Origin: Pseudoscleropodium purum
Lineage: Eukaryota; Streptophyta; Bryopsida; Hypnales; Brachytheciaceae
Direction of reading: 5' to 3'
Length of the DNA: 64,000 nt
NCBI GenBank assembly: GCA_963969395.1
Contig: OZ017805.1
Span: 5,580,001-5,644,000 of the forward strand
Made by a program: the position numbers and the translations under genes. The notes beneath the pieces are model-generated. The model was not told where the DNA came from. It searched no databases and saw only the letters and a list, made by a program, of their open reading frames with translations. Shown here piece by piece: positions 46,990 to 60,235 of this stretch; within the stretch, counting starts at the first letter, position 1; the number at the start of each line of letters is the position of its first letter.

Positions 46990-49900
46990 CCTAATCTCAG
47001 CACGACTATCCCATACAGAAGTCTCACAATAACCAATCCAAACAAAGATTCCCATACAGTACACCAAGTTCCCCGACCGATCCAATTGCTCTCCCGGAAT
47101 CAAATCCAAATAGAATCAAGGGGCTATTCTTTCTTTTCCAAGTGAACAACCCCAACTACCCGCACTAAGCAATGGTTCTAGCATTGCCAACATACCAACA
47201 CAAAGTCAAGTGATAAGCTTAACACCATGAAGTGGAAATACTAAAATTTGATTAATTTCATCAAAAAAAAACACCAAAGTATGAGAACGCCTAGGGTTTC
47301 AAACTAACATCCGCCCCTAAATAGCTAACACCCTCGGAGAACCTTAAAAGCCCCCAAGAGAATGATACAAGGTTAAGGAAATGACATGTCACATTTCCTT
47401 GATTCAAAACTTGTTGACTTCCTAACATGCAACCAAACCTGCCAAAAGTAGATCTTGGATCCAGAAAAACTGGATTCGGTTGTCCAAGTACATCTGCACA
47501 AAAGTACCTACTTAGTTGCTTCTAAGTACAAAAACTTTTGTTTTCTTCCACCTACCTACTTCTACTCCTAAAATAACTACCCCTAAGATTTCTTGGCTAG
47601 TTTTGGAGTTCCCTCCACTTGTTTGGTGGCCCCTTTATTTGTTGGTTGCTTGCAACTAGCTAAGGCCTTCCTTCCACATGTTGCCTTACCCTTGACTGGA
47701 ACTGGAATCTTATTTTTCCCTTTGTATTGAGAGGAGTTCTATTCCGGTTCCAATTCCTCCTCTAACTCGGCCGTGCTACTCTCCTCTCCGGTTGTTTTTG
47801 GAGACTCCCCTTCTTCTTCCGTTCAAGTACAATAGGTGGGCTATGCTCCCTGGCTCTATTTAAGGTCTGCTTGTGCTTGGCTATACTTAGTAGGGTTAAG
47901 GAAGGATTGGAAACCTTACTCTTCAATGTTTCCAAACTCTCCTCTTCTAACCTCAAATGACTCCTGGTTTGGAATTCGGGTGTGGATCTCTTTCCTATTT
48001 CAGACTCCACTCTGCTATTGGGATGAGTTGGTGGTGAAGTAGTTTCAACACTCTTCTCTTTCCATTCTCTAGAAGCTAGTGGGAGAGAGGAATTGGCTTG
48101 GAGGGAGTTGCTTCTACTAAACAACCAGGTCCTTTTCCCGTTTTTGGTTTAAAATCCATTGCCATCTCATCTCATCTAATGTTCTCTCCATCTTCTCATT
48201 GTAATCAACAAGAATTGTGACTAGTTTTGGACCTAGCTGCAACCCATCTTTGTGAACACCAACATCAAACAATTTTGCTTTGTTCATCACATCTTCGGAA
48301 TGCCCACTGAATTTCCAAATACAGCTAAGAGTTTCCGTGGACTCATAAGAAAGCCTTCTCTCTTCCTCTACCTCCTCAAATTTTTGCCTCAATCTACCCT
48401 GAAAGGTTTTTACTTGAGTTGTCAACTCCTCCACCTCGTTTTCTAACTTTTGGACATCCTAGGTTTGGAGAAGGATCTCCACTTTTGTGTAGAGATCTGA
48501 AGGTTCAACATGCCTTATCAACTCACACACCTTTTGGGTTATCTCTCTCAATGGTGATGTGACCTCTGATCTAATTCAACTCTTCTATCACCTTTCCTAA
48601 GGCATTGCTCTTTTGGTCTAGATTCCAAATTGGGTCCCTTTCCTTTGACTCCTCAACTACTTCTTTTCCTTTCTTTCATGAAGCTATTTCTTCTTTCTTT
48701 AGTTCTAGAGACTCATCTCTTAATCTCTCTTTTCCAGTTTCCTCACTAGTCTCATACTCTTAGTATGACTAGAGCAACCTTATATATTAACTTTTGTGTC
48801 TCTCTTAGAATATCTAGGGATTCATACAAATGGTAGAGGAATGGTCTGAGCCTAGAAGGTTTGGATTTTTCTACTGTTTCCACCATTTTGGCCACTACAT
48901 CCTAGATGATTGTCTTCCAATTTACTTTCTAGTCCCTGAGTAGTGCTCCAAAGATTGTATTGGCTAAAGTGACTATGAGTTTGGTAGGCCTCTCAAGATT
49001 CAAGATTGGGACTAAAAATTCTAACACTTTTCTCTCCCTCAAATTCTCACAATCTACGACTACATACCCATCTTTGGGATTAACTGGATTGGAAAACTTA
49101 CCACTTCCGAACTTGTCAGTCTGGAAAGCCCACCTTCTCTAGTGTTGGAGAAGTAGTAGACCATCCCCCTCCTCCTAGATGTCCACTTCGTTGGTTGTGC
49201 TTTCATAATCAGCGGCCACTCACTTGATTGCTCCTCCAACAACTCTTGCACCATTACTTCATCCCACAAGTTGCAAGGCAGCTAGAGAAGCCCTTGACAT
49301 CCAATTCAACGCAATTCAGTCTCCAAGTACTCTTTTTGTGACTTGTCCTTAGGGATTCTCGGAACTACCAACCGGAGGATAATCAAATGCAGTTCCTCCT
49401 CAATCTTTGTCTTCACCATCTCTCCTAATGCACTCGGAGATACCTCACCACCTTTCTAATTCTTCAGATCTAGAAACATCCAAATCTCTAACAACAATTC
49501 ACTCAGAAGGAACCTCTTCTTTCTGTCCTCACTCTAAAAACTAGAACTTCAAATCTCCCAAATACTTCGTCACCCAATTAAGAAAATACAAACAGAAAAC
49601 CCTATAGCTTAGCCAAATGCATGAACAAGTGAAATGGGAAAGGAGAGTGACCTTACTTTCTCTTCCCCAATTTTTAATTCCTGTAGCCAATGGAAATGAT
49701 CGTTGCACTATTTCAATGAAACTTCCGTCCATTGAACATTCCGCCTGTAGTTCTGCCTACATCCATTAGCTTTCGAATAGATTCTGATTCCAGTTCTGAT
49801 ACTATCAAAAAAATCTTAGAAATATTTTGGCTAAGTATTTGGATTCTGATTCCAGTCAAAATAGAAAACATACTTTTTTCTTTAACCATTTTATCTCAAT

Positions 49901-49990
49901 TAAGAGATCCTATGGTTTCCTACTCCTTAATCCTAATAATTTTTTTGTTTCTAACCCTTAAAAGCTAAAAAATGTATACTACAAATGGCC
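46990..49990 (-). mobile_element. Family B element, copy B1
   Basis: This is the most complete family B copy apart from its ends. Coding remnants run on the minus strand from about 49.3 to 47.76 kb in several frames: VTLANTIFGAL, then PSRLRPFLYHLYESLDIL, then NKAKLFDVGVHKD, ILVDYNEKMERTLDEMRW and a Ser/Thr-rich tail. These motifs parallel family A (VTMVNTIFGA, PYLFHLYHHKEVL), so A and B share an ancestor. Stops and frameshifts are frequent. No reverse transcriptase or integrase is seen. Confidence 0.6.
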
Positions 49991-50841
49991 CTTTTACTTC
50001 AAATTCTATTTGAAGTAATTACATTCTAACTTTCTAGGTTTCCACAACTCTTCTACTACCTTCCCTAGGGCATCACTCTTTCGGTCCACAACCCAAATTG
50101 GTTCTTTTTCCTTTAGCCCCTTAGCCACTCCCTTCCCTGTCTTTTAGGTAGTTGTTTTTTCCTTTTCCAATTTTAGCGACTCATCTCTTGACCTCTCCTT
50201 TCTAGCTTCGTCTCCCAATTCATTACTAATGTCATACTCAAGCATGACTACATTAGCTTTGTATATTGACCTCTCTGCATCTCTTAACAGATCTAGGGAT
50301 TCATAAAGATGGAAAAAGAACGGGTTGAGCCTGGAGGATTTGGACTTTTCAGCTCCCCCAACCATCCTAGAGACTACATCCTAAATGATTATCCTCCAAT
50401 TGACTTTCCTATCTCCAAATAGTGCTCCAAAGATCATATTTGCTAAAGTGACTATGAGTCATGTAGGTCTCTTCAAATTCAAGATTGGAACTAAGAATTC
50501 TAACACTCTCCTCTCTCTCAAGCTCTCGCAATCTGTGACTACATATTTGTCTTTAAGATTAACCAGATTGGAAAACTTACCTCTCCCAAACTTGTCAGTC
50601 TATGAAGCCAATCTTTCTTTGGTGTTTGGAAAGTAGTAGACTATTTCCACAAATTGAATGTCCACTCTGATGGCTACACCTTCACGGTCCGCTCCCACTT
50701 GCTAGACTGGTCCTCCATAAGTTTCTGCACCATTGCTTCATCCCGCAGGTTCCAAAACAGTTGCAAAAATCCTTGGCACTTAATGCACCTCATATCCTAC
50801 TTTAGGTGCTCCTTCTCACTTTTGTTCTTTAGAATGCCTGG

Positions 50842-53800
50842 TGTCATACATATTGTCTAGGCATAAATATCTTTATATACAAAAACATAGTAAGATGTTA
50901 CAAATTATCATCCCAGGGAATTCCAGATGTTTTGTCAAACTTCAGTATCCAATTGATCATTTTCTCTTCTTCCAACTACTCTCTTCCACCCTTTTTCCGA
51001 AATCAAATACTATCCAAATTCCATTCCGGATCTGGCTTTACCCAATTTCCGGTTACCTTTCTCAATACATTGATTTTCAATTCCTTTGTTTTACCTTCAG
51101 AGAGTTCACTATTGATTTTTCGAGGGATGGGGACTTCACCACTCTAGTCTACTTACTACACAAGCAAAAACAAACACCCAAGTAATCAAGGTGTTGCAGC
51201 ATGGAAAGAAGATTCGAATCCTTACAACAATCCGGATGGCCGATCCAAAATGCAGGTCACTTAGGACTGCATTCACTCTTCCTTACTACAGCAACAAATT
51301 TCAGGCATTCGGAGTTGATAAAGAATGTTATCTTTTTACATGTAAGATGGATCCTAAGGTTGGTAGACCTTCCGATGAGTGGAAGTTTCCACTAACGGTC
51401 ACTAATCTTCAAACAAAATCATTTTCAATTTCGAATCTGCACTTACACCACTCTTTGCTATAATCGGATTACCATTTCGGTAGTTCAAAGGCACCACGCG
51501 CAGCTCCTTTGTCACAAACCTAACATCATTACAATACTACTCCCTCAATCCAATCCAGTCATCCAAAATCTAGATTCCTCCTCCCCCATCCTTCTTACAT
51601 CTCAATGCTCCAAGCAACAAACCAACACAACCTAGATACAAGGTTGGAGCGAGAATATCCACCATGTGATTCAAATTAAAGAAGGGAATGAAATACAATA
51701 GAATAATTGCTAGGATGGAATGAGAAGGCAACAAACTCACTCACACTTAAAAACCAAAGCAAAACCAAAGTCAACGCCTAAAAAGCCAAAAAGGCATTCC
51801 AAAAATCAAGGTAACCAACTAGTGCACACTCCAAGATATCCGAAACATTTACAACCCAACTATCCCTACAAATCCGAAACCGAAGCCCACATTTAGAAAT
51901 CCCATTCCTGAATAAAAATCCTATCCAACTGCCTACCAACTATTTATCTACCCCGCCATGCTTTCTTCGTGCTACTCTTGCTTTGGCTACTCGGAGTCCT
52001 TACTGCAACCTTCACCGGTGTATTCTTTGCTGACGACCAAGTTTGAAGCTTACGTAGAACTTCTGGAGGTTAGTCTTCAGATTTCGTTTCTTCCTCGAAT
52101 CTGGACTTCAATACCTTTTTTTTTCGACTCCTTAATCTCCTCAATCTCTTAATCTTTGGCTTGGGGCGATTCACTCAATTCAATCTCAACACAATCCCGC
52201 TTTGGTATCAACTACTCCATATGCGAGAAATCTTGCGGATGAGATTGGGCCATGCGTTAAGGTTGCCGTGAACAACTAGTCTGGATACCATGAACTTTTT
52301 GGCTGTGATTTTCCCAAGTGGTGGAAGAATTAGGACGGAAACTCCTTGCTCTGTCGGAACAGACTTCTCACTTGCTTCTTTCTTCAACTCAAGTACCATT
52401 GGTCCTATTAGAGTCCGCACTTGATTACCTAATGGACCCGCAATTGGAGTGAGGATAGACTTTAGCCCTTCCAATTGTGGCTGAATCGGACCACTAGAAG
52501 CCTGCCAGATTGGAATTTGTTGATTCAAAGTATCCCGGAATGTGCTCCTCGGAACTTTTGGAAACCCTTCTAAGTTGATGGCCCATTCCAAATCTAGGTA
52601 TCCCAACAACTTGTGCATGTCCTTCAAAACAATCCCCATCCACGATTCAAAGTTGACCAAGATCTTTACCATCCTTGATCGGATCATATACACTTCCTTC
52701 TCCAACCAAGCAGTGTAGAGGTCAACTCGGATCACCGTATGTTCAAGAACCATAACGAGTTCCTTGAGGTCGTAGATAAGTTCAAGAGCCTCTGTCTCTT
52801 TCTGTCTTGCCATGTTCAGCTTCCCTTCCGTCCACTCTAGTTGGGACTTGAGGCTATCTCTTTCTTCCTCCAACTTTTGGATCTATTCCTCTTTCTATCG
52901 AAACTCTTTCGAATCTAGGCATTTCCAGATTTCCTCCAAAATCTAGTCCAACTCCACCTTGAGTTTGTCCGCGATAAGGAGCACATGATCTTCCAAGTCG
53001 CCATACATTTGTTTGGCTTGCTACATCCACTAGGTTCCGGCTTCAAAGAAGTCCAAGTCTACATGATGTTTCGAATCTGTAATCGACTCCTCTCTATCCG
53101 GTGTTGGCGCATTCCTTTGTATAACCAAATCCATGGACGTCCTTCGTTTCCGGTCCACCATTTCTTCTTCTTCCGGTTGCCCTTCTTCTTCGGATTCTTT
53201 CTCTTCTTTCTCCAACTCATCCGGCGGGTCGTACTTCAAGATCTCGACTCTGGTGTTGTATTGCATTGTTTCATCCACACTCAAGACTTCTTTTTAGTGA
53301 TAGAGGTGGAACAGATACGTGGTGATAGGGTTGTGTTTCACCTAGTACACATGATTTGCCAGTTTGTCCACTCCTCCCTAAATCACTCTCCTCTAATGGA
53401 CAATCCCGTCCTCTAAAGCCTTGAAAATGGTGTTTACCATCGTGAACGTAATCCAAATAGGCTTTTCCAAGTATAAGATTGGAATAAAAAAGTTTAGTAC
53501 CTATCTATGCCTCTCAATTTTGCAGTCACTAATAGCAAAACCCTCTTTTGAGTGGGCTTGACTCTGGAATTTTCCAACTACGTATTTATCCGCTCTTTTG
53601 GCAAATCCGGGTCAGTTTTTTTTTTAAACGAATAAACATCTGCCCAGATGTCTTCCGTCCAAGCTACAGGTCAACCTCTCACCGTCAACTCGTAGTGGTT
53701 TGCAACTCTGTAAATGGGTTCCTAGATCATCTCCTTGTTCTTCATATTCCACGGTCTATCTCACAATTTGACACATTCGATATATATGAGGTCCTCCTCT

Positions 53801-54364
53801 AATTGCACTCGGTGGGTTGAATCGGAAAGAATAACCAGACAAACCATTTGGGTTGCAATTCCAGACTTTTGCACAACCGGATCGCTAGTCATTGCCATAA
53901 ATCACCGATAGTCGACAATCTAATCCGGTGCACTTGGCCTTGACCTTTCCATCCTCTCTCTATCCTAGTTGCTAACTCACCATTCTTTCTCTCAGCTATA
54001 CGATTCACAAGGTTCAGCAAATAGAAAAAAAGAAAAAAAGAAGTGGCGATGGGTTTAAATACCCGGCATGCGACCGACAGTTCTCAGTGGAAAATGGGTA
54101 GAAGACCATTCCCCTAACACTACCCTAGTTTCTTAGACCAGAGGCCTAAAATGTAGGTTCTATAATCCGGTACTTTCTTGGATCCTATATTGGATCTATT
54201 TCCGTAACGCTAGTAACGATTCTAGCAATCCGAAAATTGACTATTTCTACTATAGTCTTAGTATAGCAAAAATCTCAATGAATTACTAAAAAAATAAAAA
54301 TTGTAAATCTACCTAATATTATTCTAGACTGATTCTATCCGGTTTGAGTTTCCGTGCTCCTATA
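50842..54364 (-). mobile_element. Family A element, copy 2, with 5-bp target duplication
   Basis: In the minus direction it starts TATAGGAGCACGGAAACTC (TG mutated to TA relative to copy 1) and ends TATGTATGACA. It is flanked by the 5-bp duplication CCTGG (50837-50841 and 54365-54369), and removing it restores family B sequence. A TATTTAAA box lies near 54052. Length is 3,523 bp. The homologue of the MITE 1 site lies near 51610 and is empty. Confidence 0.8.
52208..53952 (-). pseudogene. Family A long coiled-coil protein, copy 2, decayed
   Basis: ATG 53952 begins MERSRPSAPD. The frame shows YELTVRG-stop-PVAWTEDIW and ADVYSFKKKTDPDLP, then shifts frame by about 53.28 kb. From 53284 to 52208 one frame contains an acidic stretch and a coiled coil (QKLEEERDSLKSQLEW), then NFESWMGIVLKDMHKLLGYL. 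Five TAG codons and no other stop lie between 53284 and 52873. The final 221-codon stretch (52873-52208) is open, longer than the same part of copy 1. Product unknown. Confidence 0.6.
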
Positions 54365-55050
54365 CCTGGAACTACCAACTAGAGGATGACTAGATGTTGT
54401 TCCTCCTTAATCTTTGCCTTCACCATCTCTTCTAATATACTCAGAGATTTCTCACCACCTTTCCAATTCCTCAGATCCCAAAACATTCAGACTCCTAAAG
54501 AAACTCACTCAAAAAGGAAACTCTTCTTCTTATCCACTCTTTAAAAACCGAAAACTCAAAATTCTCAAAACTACTTCACTAGAGCAAAAACACACAAACA
54601 CTAACCCCAAAGCTAAAGCGGATCTAGAAATAGGTGAGGGGGGAAGGAGAATGACCTTCCTTTCTCTTCTCAAGTTATGTTTCATGTAGCCATTGGAGAT
54701 GACCATTGCACTATCTCAATAGATTTTCCGTCTGTTGAACATTCCACCCGTAATTTTGCCTACGTCCGTTATCTTCTGAATGGATCCCGATTCCAATTCC
54801 GATACTATCAAAAAGTCTTGTAACTATTTTTGGGCTAGTTACCCGGGTTCTAATTTCAATTAGGACAAAAAATACAAATTTCCTCCTTAACCATTTTATC
54901 TTAGTTAAGAAATCCTATGGTTTAATAATCCATAATTCTAATAATTTCTTTGTTTCTAACTTCTGAAGCAAAAAAATATACTAGAATTTTTTTCCTTACT
55001 TCAAATTCTATTTGAAGTAATAAAAATCTAATTTTCTCGATTCCCATAGG

Positions 55051-58000
55051 TACTCTTCTCCAAATTGTCAATCCTTGTTCGCAGCACTCTTCAAATCAAG
55101 CACTCTTCTCTAAATTGGCGCTCTTTACTCATAGCACTCTTCAAATCAAAACATCAAATCCCTTAACCAAGGTCATAGTAATCTCACCCTCACCAAACCC
55201 TCACCAAACCTTGATACTCCAAATCAAGTGTCCTTGCAACACTCCTCCACAAACCAGCACTTCTCACTCCTCCCAAAATCAGCATTCCTTGAATGAAAAC
55301 AAGAGATCTCCAACGTAGGTCACACTTATCTCACCTTCATTAAATCCTGACATTCCAAAGTGAACACCTAGAACTACCTAAACTAAACCAACATTGAGAA
55401 CAGTAAATCAGAAAACTAAAGCAACAAACATCCCCAATTCAAACTGAAAACACTAAGTGCCTACAAACACCTTGAGTGAGCAAAGAGAGAAGTCCTCCAA
55501 ACCTACTGCCAAGCCACCATTTACAGCCGAGCCTCTGTACCAAAGCTAATTCCCAAACCTCTCACCCATCGAGCATATTGGTACCTTTTCGAATTTGAAT
55601 GGCAGTTGTCCAAATCTAAAACCAAAGTTAAAATCCAATTACTTTAAGTGTGTGAGCATGAATTTGCATGATAGTACTAGTTTGGAGGTATTTAGTGTCT
55701 TCAATTGACTAAGAATTAAGCGATTGTTTAAAAAGGAAGCGCTCTAACGTCCATTTTGGAGATGATGAACAAATTAAAGTTTTTATTTCTATCTTGTTCC
55801 TACTTGGATGAAAGTCATCCTAATTTTTGGTGATACTTTATTAAGTTCTTGTCTTATCTAATAGTTGAATTTGGTGTTCCTAGAATAAATTTTTTTCTAA
55901 AATTTCAAATGCGAAACTGTATCACATGGTCAAATTGCATTGATTCTAGTTCAAAACTAGATTAGTAAAAATGAGGTCCTAGATGTAAAGAACAAAAAAA
56001 ATTCAAAAAATTACCATGTCAAAAGAACCTCATTTTGAATCCATTCCAATAATATTTTCTCAAAAAATAATAATATTTCGTTTGTAATCAAATTTTGAAG
56101 GAATTTTGAAATTTTCCTTTCCAAATTTATAGAAAAATACTAGTGATAGTATTGGTGAATCTAACCATATAGATGGAATCTAAAATTCAAAATCTACAAT
56201 TTTCTTTTGTATATCACTTTTAAAATATTCTTCCAAATAGCACTTTGTAAAGATTTTTTTCAAAACATCAATTCTAGAGAAGAGTCTAGACGCTCAAGGG
56301 TTACAATAGAACCATCCATACTTAATCATTTAAGCAATTAACAAAGCACAAGACAACAAGGAGTATGAGGTAATGAATATTTTTCCCTGTATGAAGTAAT
56401 GCATATTTTTCTATAATTTTATTGTCAAAATTGAAATTATTATGTCTTCTAGAAGGTTTAAGGTCTTTAAAAATATTGGATCCTAAAATTTAAACCAACA
56501 AGGAAATCCTGAACCCTAAACCTACAAAATAAATGTTTCCACTATTTTCCTTTTTTTGTGGCTCTTTACCCCTAATTGCACCTTACACAATACATAGATG
56601 GTTATGATTTTTCTACTCAAAATAACATTGAAGTGTACATTGTAAATCTTTATTTTCAAATGCATGTGATGCCCTTTACTTTTTTGCTAATCAATCAAAA
56701 ATTATGGGAAGAGAGTGAGTCCACAAAAAGTAACTATCATTGAATTGGAATAGAAGTGCTTTTATAAATCATAATAAAAGAAAAAGAAAAAGGAAAGGAA
56801 ATAATTTCACCCAAAAAAAAGGGAGGGTGGATATGGAAGTGCTTTATTAATTAATGCTAAGAATATATGTTATTAAATTAAAATAGAAGACTAATGCCCA
56901 AAAAAATGAGAGATGGAGTGATGCAAGATTTTTGCAAGCATGTCAATTGATTTCAAGGTGCCCAATTTTTTTAAAAGAATGTTAAATCCAGTGAAATATA
57001 TTTTATTTGAGTATGATTATAAATTTTAATCGCAAATTACAATGATTGATCCTAAACCCTAAATCCTAGATAACCTTAAAATTCTAATCCTTGAGTTTGT
57101 TTTGAGGGGAATATTTAAGTTGGAATGGAAGAGTATAACTAATCAAAGCAAAAAAAAAATAGGAAAGGTAGATGGGGATTATTGAGTTGGGATAGAAATA
57201 AGTTGATAAGCTTACAAAAAATGGTAACCAATTTTTTAAATGAAATGCAACGAGAATTGAAAGACTCCATATGAATAACACAATTATTATAATTACGTTG
57301 GATTTAGGAAAGTGTATTGCCAACTAAAGCACAAAAAAAATGAGAGAAGAAGTGACTATCCAAAAAAATTGTCATTGAGATGTAATAGAAATACTTTGCT
57401 AATGTCATTGAATTGGAATAAAAAACTTTCTCAATTAATACCTCAAAAAAATAGCAAGAAATTTATAGTTAAATTGAGATGGAGCTAAATCAAAGCTTAT
57501 TTCTAAGAAAAAATAAGACATGAGAAAGCTAAATGGATCCATTAAAAATTAATTCATTAATATTAAACACAAGAGAATAGAAAATTGCACCATGATGTAG
57601 AAAATAAACCCTAAACTAAAGTTGTAAGAACATCACCACCTATATACAACCAATACGGTTTGGGGAATGGGGTGGCCTCTAACCAAATCTTTCCAGGTTT
57701 GATTTAGCCGGGGAGGCCCATCACTCATTCATGGCAAAAGTTCATGGGTAGAAGTCAAAGACATGAATTAGCCACTAGTTGGCAAACTTTAAGAACATTA
57801 AATGAAATCCTAAAGTGCTTAAAGGAAGTGTGCTTGAGATAGTCCTTAAATATAGGTAGAATACATTCCTCCTATAGTAATTGCCTTGAAATAAAGAAAA
57901 TTCTAAAAAATGTAAACAACTTTTCAAAATTTAAAATATAATCGACATTGCTTGAGGTGTGCTTCATATCTATTATAAGCTCACCTCAAGCAAATTTCTA

Positions 58001-60109
58001 GTATTGAGATTTCTTTTTATTAAAACAAAATTTTAATTGCAATTTATGGGTTTAAGAATTCAAATGAAATCATAAAGTGCTTGAAATGTGTTTCTGTTGG
58101 GCTTGAGGTTTACTTCAAGCATACCCCAAGCACATTCTTACAATTCTCGTCATCTTTGAATTTATATAGAACTACAATTTAATTTGTTTAAGTTTCCGTT
58201 TGAAGTGGTGAAAAATAAAGTGTCCTATAAGTGAACTTTAAGTTTACTAGAAGGAACTTTTTTTATTTGCATTGCAATCAAAGTAAAAATCAAGTAAGTA
58301 AATTTTTTTGAAATTGTCTATTTAAAATGAATGAAATAGTGAAATTGACGATGAGTTATTGTTGAGGTGTATTTGAAGTCTACTTGCATATTTTTAGTAT
58401 TTTCATTGCATTATCATTATTTTTGGAAGTTGCAATTATTCAAAGGTATTCAAATTCATAATTACATTTCACCCGTGGACATATTCAATCCACTTCTAGA
58501 ACGTGATATTTTAAAAATGGATTAGAATTAAGCCCTATACTTTAGAGGCCCAAAAATTAAAAAGTTATTGAATTCATTTATAAAAGACATCCACATTCCT
58601 TGTAGAAGTTGCAATTGTTCAAAAGTAATTATATAAATTCATAATTTCATTTCATTTGTGGACATTTTCAATCTACTTCTACGCAAAATTAGGATTTAGG
58701 GTTCAAAAGTATAAATATATGCATATATATAGACATATATATACAAATCCCTTAGTATTGCTTATGAATCTCTCCTTGATTGTGTTCCTTCCTACCTCCT
58801 TTTATTGCATTGACAAGTGGACAAAATGTAAAGTTTGACAAATCTATAAGCAAAGAATATATACACAAAATCAACAACTATATAGGACAGGGCCTTACTA
58901 TTTGTAGAGCCATTTGCGCTGAGATTGGTCACTTTCTGTCCTTCCTCAGGCCTGCAATGGCCCCCTTTTTTTTATCAGCCTCAACCAAGCCTCGAGCCGG
59001 GAGCTCGCTTGTGAATGGGTACCGATGCAATAAACTTTTCAAAACTTGAAGACTTTACAAGACATTTTGAATCCTCCATTGTGGTAATTGACACTTGTAG
59101 ATTGTATTCACAATAGCATAAGGTTACTATTTAAAGTGTGCCACCATACAATGATCATGACCATCCATCATGTTGGAGTCAAAAATTCATTTTGTGAATT
59201 CTCTTTTAATTTTAAGTAACTTCAGGTTATGGTAAATAATATGCACTTATTAGTGGAATTCATCATTGAAGGTACAAGGTATTCAAAGTGTGCCACCATG
59301 CAACGATTTAACATGATTACCATCATGATAGACTCCAGCAGTGCTTAAAGTATTTGCAACTTCAATCTAATATTTTATTTCCACATCGTCCATTTTTATC
59401 CTTTTTCATGATTTTTTTTAGAAGCCTTTCATGTCTAAATTCCAAGACGGTCTTCTTATGTATATGCCAATGTGCCCATTGAAAGAGAAGGCACAATTAT
59501 ATACCATTTTAAAAATTGACGTGGTAGTAGACTAAAAATGTACAAAATGAATTTTCTCATAGATTTGTAGAGGCTAATAAAATAGTAATGAATTGAAAAT
59601 TTTCTTGAATTCTTAAAATTAATAGTGATTACAATTTGAACATTTTTTTTAGAATTCTTCCTTTGAATTCCATGACAGTTCTTTTTTTGGCTTGCAAAGT
59701 ATATACTTTTTAGTCATTCAAATCTACAAAATACAAAAATTGGTTAATTTAACAAAAACTTGCTTTCTATAGTAAAATAAAAAAATAACTAGCATGAATT
59801 GTAAATGTGTTGCTATGACAACTTGGACATATTTTTTTGCTCTTTCCATAGTAATTTTTATGATTTGGAGGCTTCCATTAAGATGTATACAATATAAAAA
59901 TAGACTCATTTCCAAAAAAATAGGTTTTGGAAATCTCATGAACTTAATTTGGTTTAGGACTTTCTTAAACTTTTTATTATCTACAAATTAAGTTTTTTTT
60001 TTCCTACTATGTCATATAATGTGCATTAAGAAAAATAGTGCAAGCAGAATTTATTTTGATTAGTCAAATAATTTTTGGTCGAGAATAGACATAAATTGTT
60101 ATCTTTTTT
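55051..60109. other. AT-rich region without supported genes
   Basis: There is a C-rich patch at 55.13-55.30 kb (CCCTCACCAAACCCTCACC) and an imperfect direct repeat of about 178 bases at 58.43 and 58.61 kb (AAGTTGCAATT-TTCAAA...GTGGACAT-TTCAATC). Telomere-like CCTAAACCCTAAATCC occurs near 57.05 kb. A degenerate B-box-like GGTTTGATTT near 57.69 kb is too weak to call a SINE. A GC-richer patch at 58.90-59.02 kb has no recognisable content. Confidence 0.4.
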
Positions 60110-60235
60110 TCTAGAAAGTTCCAAGTGATGGTGACATGGGTTATTGAATTAAAAGTTGCTTGCATAGAAAAATGCCTATAAGTAGCAAGAATTTAGTTTT
60201 CTTGTGAATTCTCAAGGTATTTTTGCAAACCTTGT
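60110..60235. repeat. Inverted satellite unit
   Basis: ACATGGGTTATTGAATTAAA, AGTTGCTTGCATAGAAAAAT and TTTTCTTGTGAATTCTCAAG are the reverse complement of the 29.6-34.8 kb satellite unit. Confidence 0.75.

Larger units (their letters stand above)
50035..55050 (-). mobile_element. Family B element, copy B2, split by family A copy 2
   Basis: 50035-50841 matches 48575-49345 and 54365-55050 matches 49360-49990. The two parts were one copy before family A copy 2 inserted at CCTGG. The minus frame 50365-50144 reads NPFFFHLYESLDLLRDAE, the family B version of the shared motif. The left border at 50035 abuts B1, so B1 and B2 lie in tandem. Confidence 0.65.

Noticed and set aside
44740..47600. 44.8 and 47.0 kb segments as the two LTRs of one retrotransposon
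   Set aside because: The similarity extends through the coding region of both, so they are tandem element copies and not terminal repeats around an internal region.
57650..57740. A third SINE-like sequence
   Set aside because: The B-box-like GGTTTGATTT and the upstream A-box are too degenerate.
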